From assembly GCA_014238195.1 (NCBI GenBank), contig JABABO010000191.1, forward strand, positions 1-9,900: a stretch of 9,900 nucleotides of DNA, written 5' to 3'. Shown one piece after another: positions 1 through 6,910 of the stretch. A program made the translations under genes and the position numbers. This DNA is from Kordiimonadaceae bacterium (GTDB lineage: Bacteria; Pseudomonadota; Alphaproteobacteria; Sphingomonadales; Kordiimonadaceae). The notes beneath the pieces were generated by a model. It made no database searches, was not told where the DNA came from, and was given only the letters and a program-made list of their open reading frames with translations. Within the stretch, counting starts at the first letter, position 1. Each line of letters begins with the position of its first letter.

Positions 1-2
1 GC

Positions 3-596
3 CGTATTCCCATTCGTTCTGGCCACCGGCAAGAATTTTGGAAAGGCAACTGCGTTGCTGTGGGGCTATCTGCAGGCTTTTTGGAGCCACTTGAAGCTTC
101 CGCGTTGGTGCTTATTGAGCTGTCTGCCTCAATGATCGCTGACCAAATGCCCCCCACTCGACCATTGATGGATATTGTGGCAAAACGTTTTAACAAAACA
201 TTTCGCTATCGCTGGGACCGGATCATTGATTTTCTTAAACTGCATTATAGTCTTAGTAAGCGGTCGGACACTGATTTTTGGACCGATAACCGGGATCCCG
301 CGACTATTCCAGACAGTCTAAAAGACCTGATGGCCTTGTGGCGCTATAGGTCACCAAGTGATATGGATTTTTCAAGCAATACTGAGGTGTTCCCCGCCGC
401 TAGCTATCAGTATGTCTTATATGGTATGGGTTTCAAGAGCGATTTTTCAAGCAGCCTGCATTTAAAGCTCGAGCGAGAGAAAGCAGAAGACGCGTTCAGG
501 CAAAATGCGTCTGCGACAGCAAGGGCCTTAAAAAACCTGCCGACAAACCGAACTTTACTGAATAAAATACATTCGCACGGCTTTCAGCAGCTTTAA
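3..596 (+). CDS. Tryptophan halogenase-like flavoprotein, C-terminal part (5' end outside window)
   Basis: The frame is open from the left edge (base 3) and runs 197 codons to TAA at 594-596, so the N-terminal FAD-binding domain lies upstream. Seen: the stretch NCVAVGLSAGFLEPLEAS (about residues 17-34 of the visible part), a hallmark of the flavin-dependent tryptophan halogenase family (PF04820). After it comes an aromatic-rich helical tail typical of the family's C-terminus. Characterised relatives use reduced FAD, chloride or bromide and O2 to halogenate tryptophan. Members linked to TonB receptors and SapC genes mostly have no proven substrate, so true halogenation is not shown here. A GTG at base 60 could be misread as a start, but the family motif begins upstream of it. 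It lies 12 bp upstream of the SapC-family gene and is probably in the same operon. The family call is strong; the substrate is unknown. Confidence 0.9.
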   Translation, partial: RIPIRSGHRQEFWKGNCVAVGLSAGFLEPLEASALVLIELSASMIADQMPPTRPLMDIVAKRFNKTFRYRWDRIIDFLKLHYSLSKRSDTDFWTDNRDPATIPDSLKDLMALWRYRSPSDMDFSSNTEVFPAASYQYVLYGMGFKSDFSSSLHLKLEREKAEDAFRQNASATARALKNLPTNRTLLNKIHSHGFQQL

Positions 597-608
597 GAAC
601 AGGATTGA

Positions 609-1364
609 ATGATGGCACGGTTACAGGCATTAAACCCAGCTCAGCACAAAAATTTATGCATCAATGTGGATGAAGCCCGAAAAGCAACAGCTACGGTTAA
701 CATGTTGCCGGTAGTGCTGTCTGAATTTCGGCAGTTGATCGTTGATTATCCAATTATGCTGACCAAGAACGCTGAAACGGGTGCTTTTTCACTGATCGCC
801 TTATTGGGGCTAGAGCGTGGGGAAAATCTTTTTTGGCGCAGCGGCGCATGGGACGCTACATATTTACCGTTGGGGTTAAGGCGCTTACCGTTTGTTATTG
901 GTAATAATGATAACAAGCAAAGCGACAAGGACCATGATTTTCTGATTTGTCTTGACCCTGAAAATGCCGCCATCACGCCAGAGACCGGAGAGGCGTTATT
1001 CAGCGAAGATGGTCGCCCAACCCGCTTCCTGCAAGACATGCAAACGGTTCTTGCACGTTTGATCGAAGGGGAACCGCAGACAGAAAATTTTGTATCCAAG
1101 CTGTTGGCCCATAAACTGGTGACACCGATGACGCTTGATATTGAGCTTGTGGACGGCGAAACATTAAATATTGAGGGCTTGTACGGGATCGATGAAGTGC
1201 GCCTTCAACGCTTAGAAAGTGAAACTCTTACAGTGTTAAACCAACAAGGACACCTAGAAGCCATCTACAATATGGCCGCCTCAACGGGGCATATTCGTAA
1301 ATTAATTCAGCTTAAAAATGCTTTGCTTGCTACCCCAGACCCTTGGCTGCAGCCAGACAGCTGA
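609..1364 (+). CDS. SapC-family protein
   Basis: A 251-residue protein resembling the SapC family (PF07277). Seen: an N-terminal AQHKNLCINV segment, an EFRQLIVDYPI segment near residue 40, then LIALLGLERGENLFW and WDATYLPLGLRRLPF (about residues 62-96). The C-terminal half carries DGETLNIEGLYGIDE and ends in helices. This order matches SapC-like proteins encoded beside tryptophan halogenases and TonB receptors; their biochemical role is unknown despite the name, which comes from a surface-layer/peptide-resistance context. No signal peptide or membrane span is evident, so a cytoplasmic location is likely. Two consecutive ATG codons (609 and 612) follow AGGA at 601-604; the second has the better spacing and may be the real start. 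The stop codon shares its A with the ATG of the next gene (TGATG), which implies translational coupling. Confidence 0.85.
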   Translation: MMARLQALNPAQHKNLCINVDEARKATATVNMLPVVLSEFRQLIVDYPIMLTKNAETGAFSLIALLGLERGENLFWRSGAWDATYLPLGLRRLPFVIGNNDNKQSDKDHDFLICLDPENAAITPETGEALFSEDGRPTRFLQDMQTVLARLIEGEPQTENFVSKLLAHKLVTPMTLDIELVDGETLNIEGLYGIDEVRLQRLESETLTVLNQQGHLEAIYNMAASTGHIRKLIQLKNALLATPDPWLQPDS

Positions 1365-2083
1365 TGAAGGACCTGTTTACAAAGACGGTATTTCAGCCAA
1401 GCAAAGCGATGGAATTTGACCAGCGTTTAATTGGCTACGACTCTAACCCCATCTTGGTAATTGACAATTTTTTGCAAGATCCTAATGCCGTGCAGTCAAT
1501 TGCTGCCCGTGGCAAGTTTACACCCGTCGAAAGCGACCTTTACCCTGGGTCACGGTTAGCATTAAGCAATGCGGCATGGGCAGACTGTGCGAGGTTTATG
1601 AATACGCAATTATGCAATATTTTTTTTGCTGGTGTGGCAACCAAGCTGACATCATGTTTTGCTGCACTGTCATTAAGTAGCTTACCTGCCGATAAAGCAT
1701 ACCCCGTACAGCGTATCCCACATTTTGATACAGTCAACACAAACCAGTTAGCCCTTGTGTGTTATTTGTCAAATTCAACAGGCTTTGGGGGAACATCTTT
1801 TTACCGTCATATCGCAACGGGTTACGAATCGATATGTCAAGATCGTGCTAGTCTATACCGCCGTGCCTTAAGGCGTGATGCAAGTCTTCACGGTCTGCCT
1901 GAAAAAAGTTATATTTCTGGCTCCACTCCTATGTTCGAGCAAACAGCAACGATCAAATATAAATTCAACCGCGCTGTCATATACCGTAGTCATATGCTCC
2001 ATTCAGGGGACATCAATGGGGATCATAGCAATCACCCTGCAAAAGGCCGCCTCACCGCGAATGGTTTTATTCGTGTGGAATGA
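1364..2083 (+). CDS. DUF6445 family protein, Fe(II)/2OG-oxygenase-like
   Basis: A 239-residue protein starting at the ATG that overlaps the preceding stop (TGATG, 1362-1366). An in-frame TTG at 1343 would add seven residues inside the previous gene and is less likely. Seen: an N-terminal IDNFLQDPNAV segment, a YPGSRL motif, then IPHFDTVNTNQLALVCYL and GFGGTSFYRH, the pattern I associate with DUF6445. H120-x-D122 and a distal His (H210 or H213, in RSHMLHSGD), with a downstream Arg in GRLTANGF, resemble the HxD...H metal triad and oxoglutarate-binding Arg of Fe(II)/2-oxoglutarate oxygenases. That activity is inferred from the motif order only. It is the last gene of the halogenase-SapC module and converges on the SDR gene with 15 bp between the stop codons. 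The family is probable; the substrate is unknown. Confidence 0.75.
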   Translation: MKDLFTKTVFQPSKAMEFDQRLIGYDSNPILVIDNFLQDPNAVQSIAARGKFTPVESDLYPGSRLALSNAAWADCARFMNTQLCNIFFAGVATKLTSCFAALSLSSLPADKAYPVQRIPHFDTVNTNQLALVCYLSNSTGFGGTSFYRHIATGYESICQDRASLYRRALRRDASLHGLPEKSYISGSTPMFEQTATIKYKFNRAVIYRSHMLHSGDINGDHSNHPAKGRLTANGFIRVE

Positions 2084-2098
2084 TTAACACCTGTAAAG

Positions 2099-2836
2099 TT
2101 ACTGCGCTGTCCAGCCGCCGTCTATGCGCAGACTATGCCCCGTTACCATGTTAGCCGCGCTAGATGATAGGTAAAGCACCGCAGCAGAGACGTCTTCGGG
2201 CACTCCAACCTTGCCCAGCGGTATCATACGGTCAACAAAGGCGCTAAAGTCTTTGTCTGCTAACATGCTTTCGGTCATGGGGGTTTTAATAAACGTGGGT
2301 GCTACCGTATTAACCCGAATGTTATGCGGTGCCAGTTCAACCGCCATGGCTTTTGTCAATCCTTCAACCGCGTGTTTGGTCATACAGTAAACGGTACGGT
2401 CTGGCGACCCGATATGCCCCATTTGCGACGACATATTAATGATGCTACCGCCATTGTTGTTGTTAATCATGATGCGGGTTGCGGCTTGCGCGGTAAGAAA
2501 GCAGGACCGCACGTTCAAATTCATGACATGATCAAGGGTCTCTGGAGTGACATTTATCATCGGTTCGGGCTTATTGGTGCCTGCGTTATTCACCAGAATA
2601 TCCAAAGTGTCTAACGTGGCTATACGGTCCAAAAAGTCTTGTTCCATCACATCAACCGCCCATATGGTAATCTGGTCTGGGGCTTGTGCCTGCAGCGCTT
2701 CAAGGTCACCCAGAGTGCGCGCCGCCGCAATGACGTGCGCCCCAGACTTCGCCAACCCTAGAACACAAGCGGCGCCAATGCCTTTTCCTGCCCCAGTTAC
2801 TAAGGCAACTTTTTCTGATAAATCAAACATTGTCAT
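2099..2836 (-). CDS. SDR-family NAD(P)-dependent dehydrogenase/reductase
   Basis: A 245-residue classical short-chain dehydrogenase. Seen (numbered from ATG 2836): the dinucleotide-binding TGAGKGIG at 14-21, NNAG at 83-86, and the catalytic set S137, Y150, K154 in INMSS...YCMTK. The C-terminal SLRIDGG segment is typical of FabG-like members. The family interconverts secondary alcohols and ketones with NAD(P)H; the substrate cannot be read from the sequence. ATG 2836 is chosen because AGGCAGG lies 7 bases before it and the protein then begins just ahead of the first beta strand. A TTG at 2866 would add ten lysine-rich residues encoded across an A-run and is rejected. The gene is divergent from the HisD-like gene and shares the perfect palindromic operator at 2882-2899, so it probably belongs to the same catabolic regulon, acting on a hydroxyl of the imported substrate or an intermediate. 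Confidence 0.9.
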   Translation of the reverse strand: MTMFDLSEKVALVTGAGKGIGAACVLGLAKSGAHVIAAARTLGDLEALQAQAPDQITIWAVDVMEQDFLDRIATLDTLDILVNNAGTNKPEPMINVTPETLDHVMNLNVRSCFLTAQAATRIMINNNNGGSIINMSSQMGHIGSPDRTVYCMTKHAVEGLTKAMAVELAPHNIRVNTVAPTFIKTPMTESMLADKDFSAFVDRMIPLGKVGVPEDVSAAVLYLSSSAANMVTGHSLRIDGGWTAQ

Positions 2837-2881
2837 TTTACAGCCTGCCTTCATTTTTTTTTTCAAATAGAGTTAAAGTAA

Positions 2882-2899
2882 TTTGCATTCGAATGCAAA
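2882..2899. promoter_or_regulatory. Operator O1 for the local LacI-family regulator (perfect 18-bp palindrome)
   Basis: TTTGCATTCGAATGCAAA is an exact inverted repeat centred on CG (2890/2891), in the divergent promoter region between the SDR and HisD-like genes. It is the most symmetrical of five related sites in the window. A central CpG flanked by an inverted repeat is the usual form of LacI-family operators. Assignment to the regulator at 4243-5292 is inferred from proximity and recurrence. An extra half-site-like TTGCAT follows at 2901-2906. Confidence 0.8.
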
Positions 2900-2911
2900 A
2901 TTGCATATGGT
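2883..2911 (+). promoter_or_regulatory. Candidate promoter of the HisD-like/LacI operon
   Basis: TTGCAT (2883-2888), 17 bases, then TATGGT (2906-2911) fits a sigma-70-type promoter with a weak -35 (three of six matches) and a -10 matching four of six positions. The -35 lies inside operator O1, so a bound repressor would block RNA polymerase. This predicts a leader of about 60 bases before the ATG at 2979. It is prediction by eye only. Confidence 0.4.
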
Positions 2912-2978
2912 AGCGAAAATATCAACTGATTCGTTTTATATTGCAATGAAAATTGTTCTTACCAATAAGGAGTTACCA

Positions 2979-4280
2979 ATGATTAAATATCTTAAAACTG
3001 GGGTATCTGCAGAAAAGTCATCTAGCGATGATAGCAAGGTCCGTCAAATTGTTGAAACAATTCTTGCAGATATTGAAAATCGTGGTGATCAGGCAGTACG
3101 AGAATATTCTGAAAAATTCGATAAATGGTCACCAGAAAACTATCAACTTTCAAAAGATGAGATCAAAGCCTGCTACAATGAGATGAGCTCACAAGATATT
3201 GACGATATAAGATTTGCACAGGTTCAGGTCAGGAATTTTGCCCAGCATCAACGTGCCGCCTTAAAGGACGTAGAGGTTGAAACATTACCTGGCGTTATCT
3301 TGGGTCATAAAAACATCCCCATGCAAAGCGTCGGTTGTTATGTTCCTGGCGGTAAATACCCCCTTGTTGCCAGTGCACATATGAGCGTTGTAACAGCAAA
3401 AGTTGCAGGTGTACCAAGGGTAATTGCTGCTGCGCCGCCGTTCGGTGGTCGCCCGTCCCCTGCTATTGTTGTTGCAATGGATATGGCAGGGGCCGATGAA
3501 ATATACTGTATGGGCGGGGTTCAGGCTGTGGGGGCGATGGCCATTGGCACTGAAAGCCTTGCCCCTGTTGATTTTATTGTCGGGCCAGGGAATGCGTTCG
3601 TTGCCGAAGCAAAACGCCAACTTTTTGGTCGTGTCGGCATTGATTTATTTGCAGGACCCACAGAAACATTAGTGATAGCTGATGATAGTGTTGACGGGGA
3701 GCTTTGCGCAGCTGATTTATTAGGTCAAGCGGAACATGGTCCGAATTCCCCTGCTGTATTGCTGACAAATTCAGAAGCCCTTGCGCGCGGTACGATTAAA
3801 GAAATTGAGCGCCAATTAACAATTTTGCCAACCGCAGACATTGCAGGTGCCGCTTGGCGCGACTATGGTCAAATTATTGTTTGTGATACTTATGAGGAAA
3901 TGGTTCAAGTCGCTGACGATATTGCATCGGAACATGTGCAGGTCATGACCCAAGACCCAAACTATTTTCTAAAGCATATGACCAATTACGGGGCTTTGTT
4001 TTTAGGACCAGAAACCAATGTTTCTTACGGCGATAAAGTCATTGGCACAAATCATACCTTGCCGACAAAGAAAGCAGCACGCTATACTGGAGGCTTATGG
4101 GTTGGTAAATTCATCAAAACATGCACGTATCAACGGGTAACAGAAGAAGCATCTGTCGTTGTGGGCGAATATTGTTCTAGGCTTTGTGCGATAGAAGGCT
4201 TCATGGGGCATAAAGAACAAGCAGATATCAGGTTAAGGCGATATGGTAAAAAACAAATCAGCACAGGGACAGCTGGATAA
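2979..4280 (+). CDS. Histidinol dehydrogenase-like zinc alcohol dehydrogenase (HpsN-type paralogue)
   Basis: A 433-residue protein of the HisD family (PF00815). The start at ATG 2979 is set by AAGGAG at 2967-2972, six bases upstream; the frame is open further up but has no better start. All key residues of E. coli HisD are conserved with a constant offset of 8: zinc ligands Q250, H253, D352 and H411, and catalytic E318-H319. The enzyme should therefore oxidise a primary alcohol to a carboxylate in two NAD-dependent steps. The signature segments VPGGKYPLVASAHMS and ARYTGGLWVGKFIKT follow, from memory, the pattern of sulfopropanediol 3-dehydrogenase (HpsN) and related catabolic paralogues rather than biosynthetic HisD. 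No other his gene is nearby, and the neighbours are catabolic and share an operator. Substrate unknown: DHPS or another polyol is possible. The end overlaps the LacI gene by 38 bases. Confidence 0.85.
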   Translation: MIKYLKTGVSAEKSSSDDSKVRQIVETILADIENRGDQAVREYSEKFDKWSPENYQLSKDEIKACYNEMSSQDIDDIRFAQVQVRNFAQHQRAALKDVEVETLPGVILGHKNIPMQSVGCYVPGGKYPLVASAHMSVVTAKVAGVPRVIAAAPPFGGRPSPAIVVAMDMAGADEIYCMGGVQAVGAMAIGTESLAPVDFIVGPGNAFVAEAKRQLFGRVGIDLFAGPTETLVIADDSVDGELCAADLLGQAEHGPNSPAVLLTNSEALARGTIKEIERQLTILPTADIAGAAWRDYGQIIVCDTYEEMVQVADDIASEHVQVMTQDPNYFLKHMTNYGALFLGPETNVSYGDKVIGTNHTLPTKKAARYTGGLWVGKFIKTCTYQRVTEEASVVVGEYCSRLCAIEGFMGHKEQADIRLRRYGKKQISTGTAG

Positions 4281-5292
4281 CAGTTTTCAATCAGGTCGCG
4301 TGGTAACATCGTATGATGTCGCACGCAAGGCTGGGGTTTCGCAGTCGGCTGTTTCACGCTGCTTCAAGCCTGGCGCTTCGGTGTCGAAAAAAATGCGTGA
4401 AAAGGTTATGAAAGTAGCTACAGAACTGGGGTATGAGCCCAACGCCATCGCCCGTAGTTTAATTACCAAAAGGTCAAATTTGGTCGCCGTGATAATCTCT
4501 AACCTCACTAATCTTTATTACCCTGAAGTGCTGGCACAGCTCAGCCAACGTCTTTCAGACCGTGGTATTCGCGTGCTTTTGTTTGCACTAGACACTGAAA
4601 GTCATGCCGATCAGGTGCTTGCACAAATATGGCAGTATCAAGTTGACGGTGTTATTGCTGCAGCAAAACTCACCAATGACCAGTTGGCCGAATTTGAAAA
4701 ACGGCAGAAACCGCTCGTTTTCTATAATCGCTTTTATTCTAATCAAGCGGTCAATGCAGTGTGTTGTGATCAAGCCGAAGGGGCATACCATTTGGTGAAA
4801 GGCTTAGTGGCTGCGGGGCATCAAAGTTTTGGAATTATAGGCGGGCCTGATGATTCGGTGGTGGGGAGAGAGCGCACAGATGCCAGTGCCGCGTGCTTGA
4901 GCACAATGGGTACGAGCGATGTGACTATTGTTGATGGCTCCTTTTCATATGAATGCGGCGGGGCTGGTGTTGAAATGATCAGGGAAAAACGCGGTAGCCT
5001 GCCTGATGCCATCATATGTGTAAACGATATGACCGCCATTGGTGCCATTGATGCCCTGCGTTATGGCCACGGGAAAAATGTACCCGAAGATGTCTCTGTG
5101 GTGGGTTTTGATGGTGTTGGCCCTGCGACCTGGGCAAGTTTTGATTTGACAACCATGCGCCAACCCGTTGGCCGTATGACAGAAGGCGCTGTTGAAATGC
5201 TGATGGAACGCATGGAAAATCCTGACTTACCCCCTGAAAAACGTTTGTTTGCAGGTGTGTTTGTAGATGGAACATCTGCAGTATTTGCCTAA
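4243..5292 (+). CDS. LacI-family transcriptional regulator of the locus
   Basis: A 349-residue regulator. Seen: a winged-free HTH at about residues 21-45 (TSYDVARKAGVSQSAVSRCF), in which Q34, S35 and R39 align with the operator-reading positions Y17, Q18 and R22 of LacI. The hinge-helix segment PNAIARSL follows, with L73 in the place of the leucine that inserts at the operator's central CpG. A periplasmic-binding-protein-like effector domain occupies about residues 78-349, with the usual FGIIGG, NDMTAIGA and VSVVGFDG segments. A 19-residue N-terminal extension precedes the HTH; GTG codons at 4300 and 4303 are alternative starts. ATG 4243 has AAGG four bases upstream and lies 38 bases inside the HisD-like gene, so the two are probably cotranscribed and coupled. 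Through O1 the gene would control its own transcription. The effector is unknown but is likely the substrate or a pathway intermediate. Confidence 0.92.
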   Translation: MVKNKSAQGQLDNSFQSGRVVTSYDVARKAGVSQSAVSRCFKPGASVSKKMREKVMKVATELGYEPNAIARSLITKRSNLVAVIISNLTNLYYPEVLAQLSQRLSDRGIRVLLFALDTESHADQVLAQIWQYQVDGVIAAAKLTNDQLAEFEKRQKPLVFYNRFYSNQAVNAVCCDQAEGAYHLVKGLVAAGHQSFGIIGGPDDSVVGRERTDASAACLSTMGTSDVTIVDGSFSYECGGAGVEMIREKRGSLPDAIICVNDMTAIGAIDALRYGHGKNVPEDVSVVGFDGVGPATWASFDLTTMRQPVGRMTEGAVEMLMERMENPDLPPEKRLFAGVFVDGTSAVFA

Positions 5293-5293
5293 C

Positions 5294-5321
5294 AGCATGG
5301 AAAGTTATAAAAGCATGGAAA
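5294..5321 (+). repeat. Short direct repeat AGCATGGAAA x2
   Basis: AGCATGGAAA occurs at 5294-5303 and again at 5312-5321, 18 bases apart, just after the LacI stop codon and before operator O2. TTATAAAA lies between the copies and could be a -10-like element (TATAAA at 5306-5311, with TTGCCT 16 bases upstream). The function is unknown and the repeat could be chance. Confidence 0.4.
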
Positions 5322-5343
5322 TTTAGGTTTTTCTTTCGTTATT

Positions 5344-5361
5344 ATTGCATTCGAAGTATAT
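5344..5361. promoter_or_regulatory. Operator O2, upstream of the hydrolase-aldolase pair
   Basis: ATTGCATTCGAAGTATAT shares TTGCATTCGAA with the other sites, but its right arm is degenerate. It is centred at 5352/5353, only about 22 bases before the hydrolase ATG and directly ahead of its ribosome-binding site (AGGTGA). A repressor here would either cover the promoter of a very short-leader transcript or act as a roadblock to read-through from the LacI gene. Confidence 0.65.
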
Positions 5362-5374
5362 TTAGGTGAAGATT

Positions 5375-6100
5375 ATGAGCCCTATCCCTTTAGTTTTAAT
5401 ACCTGGTCTGATGTGTGATCAGCGTCTCTGGCAGCCGCAGATTGATTATTTTGCGGGTAGTCAGACTATCATTGTTGCGGATGTGAGCAAACAGTGCTCG
5501 ATTGCGGACATGGCCGTGTCGATACTATCAACTGTTCAAAAACCTTTTATTCTGGCAGGGCTTTCGATGGGGGGAATAGTTGCTTTTGAGGTTTTACGTC
5601 AAGCACCAGAACAGGTGCTTGGTCTTGCGCTGTTGGATACAAATGCAAAGGCGGAACCAGAAGAGCGTAAAAAGCTGCGTTTTGAGCAAATCAATGCAGT
5701 GCATAAGGGTCAGCTTTTAGATATTATAGAACAAGACCTAATGCCTAAATATCTTGCCGTGAAAAACCAGCAGGATAAAGCCATCAAAAAAATTATCATC
5801 GATATGGCCATTAGCTTAGGGGAACAAGTGTTTGAGCGGCAGTCCCACGCTTTAATGGGGCGCCAAGACAGTATGGCAAGCCTTGCAAATATTAGCTGCC
5901 CAACTGAGGTTCTATGCGGTGAAGACGATGCCTTATGTCCTGTTGAAACGCACACGTTAATCGCCGATCGAATACCACATGCAAACTTAACTGTTGTAAA
6001 AGAATGTGGGCATATGTCGACGTTAGAAGACCCCCACAAAGTGAATAGTATGCTGAGCCGGCTGATTGAGCGCGTGGAAAGTGATATGAGCGATGCATGA
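5375..6100 (+). CDS. Alpha/beta-fold hydrolase
   Basis: A 241-residue alpha/beta hydrolase. Seen: the oxyanion-hole region LVLIPGLMCDQRLW near the N-terminus, nucleophile S64 in the elbow GLSMGG, acid D185 in GEDDALCP, and H213 in ECGHMSTLE. The triad is complete, and cap helices lie between residues about 90 and 165. The family hydrolyses esters, lactones, thioesters or C-C bonds of beta-diketones; the sequence does not say which. ATG 5375 is chosen because AGG at 5364-5366 lies eight bases upstream; a GTG at 5366 falls on that ribosome-binding site. Operator O2 sits immediately upstream, and the stop overlaps the aldolase start by eight bases. The pair is therefore an operon: the hydrolase probably either releases the acid that the aldolase cleaves, after other steps, or opens a lactone. 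No signal peptide, so cytoplasmic. Confidence 0.88.
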   Translation: MSPIPLVLIPGLMCDQRLWQPQIDYFAGSQTIIVADVSKQCSIADMAVSILSTVQKPFILAGLSMGGIVAFEVLRQAPEQVLGLALLDTNAKAEPEERKKLRFEQINAVHKGQLLDIIEQDLMPKYLAVKNQQDKAIKKIIIDMAISLGEQVFERQSHALMGRQDSMASLANISCPTEVLCGEDDALCPVETHTLIADRIPHANLTVVKECGHMSTLEDPHKVNSMLSRLIERVESDMSDA

Positions 6101-6854
6101 TTTCAAAAAACGTTTGCTCGCAGGTGAGGCCCTTATTGGGACATGGATGAAAACACCTGCTTATATTGTCGCTGAAGTACTCGCTAAAACCAACCTAGAT
6201 GTCGTATGCTTGGACGCGGAACACGCACCCTTTGATCGGATAGCAGTTGATAGCTGCATACACGCGCTTAGGTCTGGGGACATGCCAGCGCTTGTGCGCA
6301 CATCCAGTGCTGCCCCTGAACATATATTAAGCGCCCTTGATTGTGGGGCTTTAGGGGTTGTTATACCGCATGTGAGTTCAGCGTCAAAAGCTAGTGCGAT
6401 CGTAAAATCGGCTCACTTTGGTGCAGGCGGCAGGGGTTATGCTGGGTCAACCCGCGCAGCCAGCTATACGACCCAATCTATGTCAGAAAATTTACGCATT
6501 GGCCGTCAAGAAACCTGCGTCATTGCCCAGATAGAAGATATCGAAGCGTTGGACGAAATTGATGCGATCGCTGATGTTGATGGCATTGATTGTTTGTTCA
6601 TAGGACGCATAGATTTGACTGTAGCGATGGGAGTTGACAGCCCTGAAAACCAAAAAGTGATAGACGCTGTTGCACGTATTTGTAAAGCAGGCCGTGATCA
6701 TAATTGCCGTGTGGGCATGTTTGTGGCTGATTCCACAGAAATTCCTGAATGGTTAGCTAAGGGTGCGAATTTGTTTTTACTGGGTTCTGATCATGGTTTT
6801 ATGCTAAAGGGTGCCCATGACCTTGTGGATCAATTCAACACCTATAAGCGCTAG
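6093..6854 (+). CDS. HpcH/HpaI-family class II 2-oxo acid aldolase
   Basis: A 253-residue protein of the HpcH/HpaI aldolase/citrate lyase family (PF03328). The residues known from E. coli HpaI align with an offset of one: catalytic H44 (in DAEHAPFD) and R69, and metal ligands E148 (IAQIED) and D174 (GRIDL). The enzyme should be a divalent-metal-dependent class II aldolase making a reversible cleavage of a 4-hydroxy-2-oxo acid to pyruvate, or a close analogue, plus an aldehyde. Relatives act on 4-hydroxy-2-oxoheptanedioate, 2-keto-3-deoxy sugar acids (GarL, RhmA) and, in a sulfo-Entner-Doudoroff pathway, 2-keto-3-deoxy-6-sulfogluconate; I cannot choose among these. ATG 6093 lies inside the end of the hydrolase gene (8-base overlap), so the two are translationally coupled. 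This is likely the carbon-chain-cleaving, energy-yielding step of the pathway. Confidence 0.88.
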   Translation: MHDFKKRLLAGEALIGTWMKTPAYIVAEVLAKTNLDVVCLDAEHAPFDRIAVDSCIHALRSGDMPALVRTSSAAPEHILSALDCGALGVVIPHVSSASKASAIVKSAHFGAGGRGYAGSTRAASYTTQSMSENLRIGRQETCVIAQIEDIEALDEIDAIADVDGIDCLFIGRIDLTVAMGVDSPENQKVIDAVARICKAGRDHNCRVGMFVADSTEIPEWLAKGANLFLLGSDHGFMLKGAHDLVDQFNTYKR

Positions 6855-6910
6855 ATTTTGGAGCTTTCCTAAGTAGCGAACGATTAGAAAAGGGGCGGTT
6901 CCCAATCAGC

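Noticed and set aside
2938..2946. ATATTGCAA upstream of the HisD-like gene as a further operator
   Set aside because: Only a short part of a half-site matches and the TTCGAA core is absent.
3285..3620. Open antisense frame within the HisD-like gene (and similar antisense or shifted frames across the window)
   Set aside because: No recognisable domain, no ribosome-binding site, and fully contained in a strongly conserved gene.
2979..4280. Genuine histidine-biosynthesis hisD
   Set aside because: Active-site residues fit, but the HpsN-like substrate segments, the catabolic neighbours and the shared operator argue for a paralogue; no gene symbol assigned.
6864..6892. Possible bidirectional terminator between the convergent aldolase and NTF2-like genes (CTTTCCTAA with TTAGAAAAG)
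   Set aside because: The stem has an internal mismatch, few G-C pairs and no T-run on either strand.
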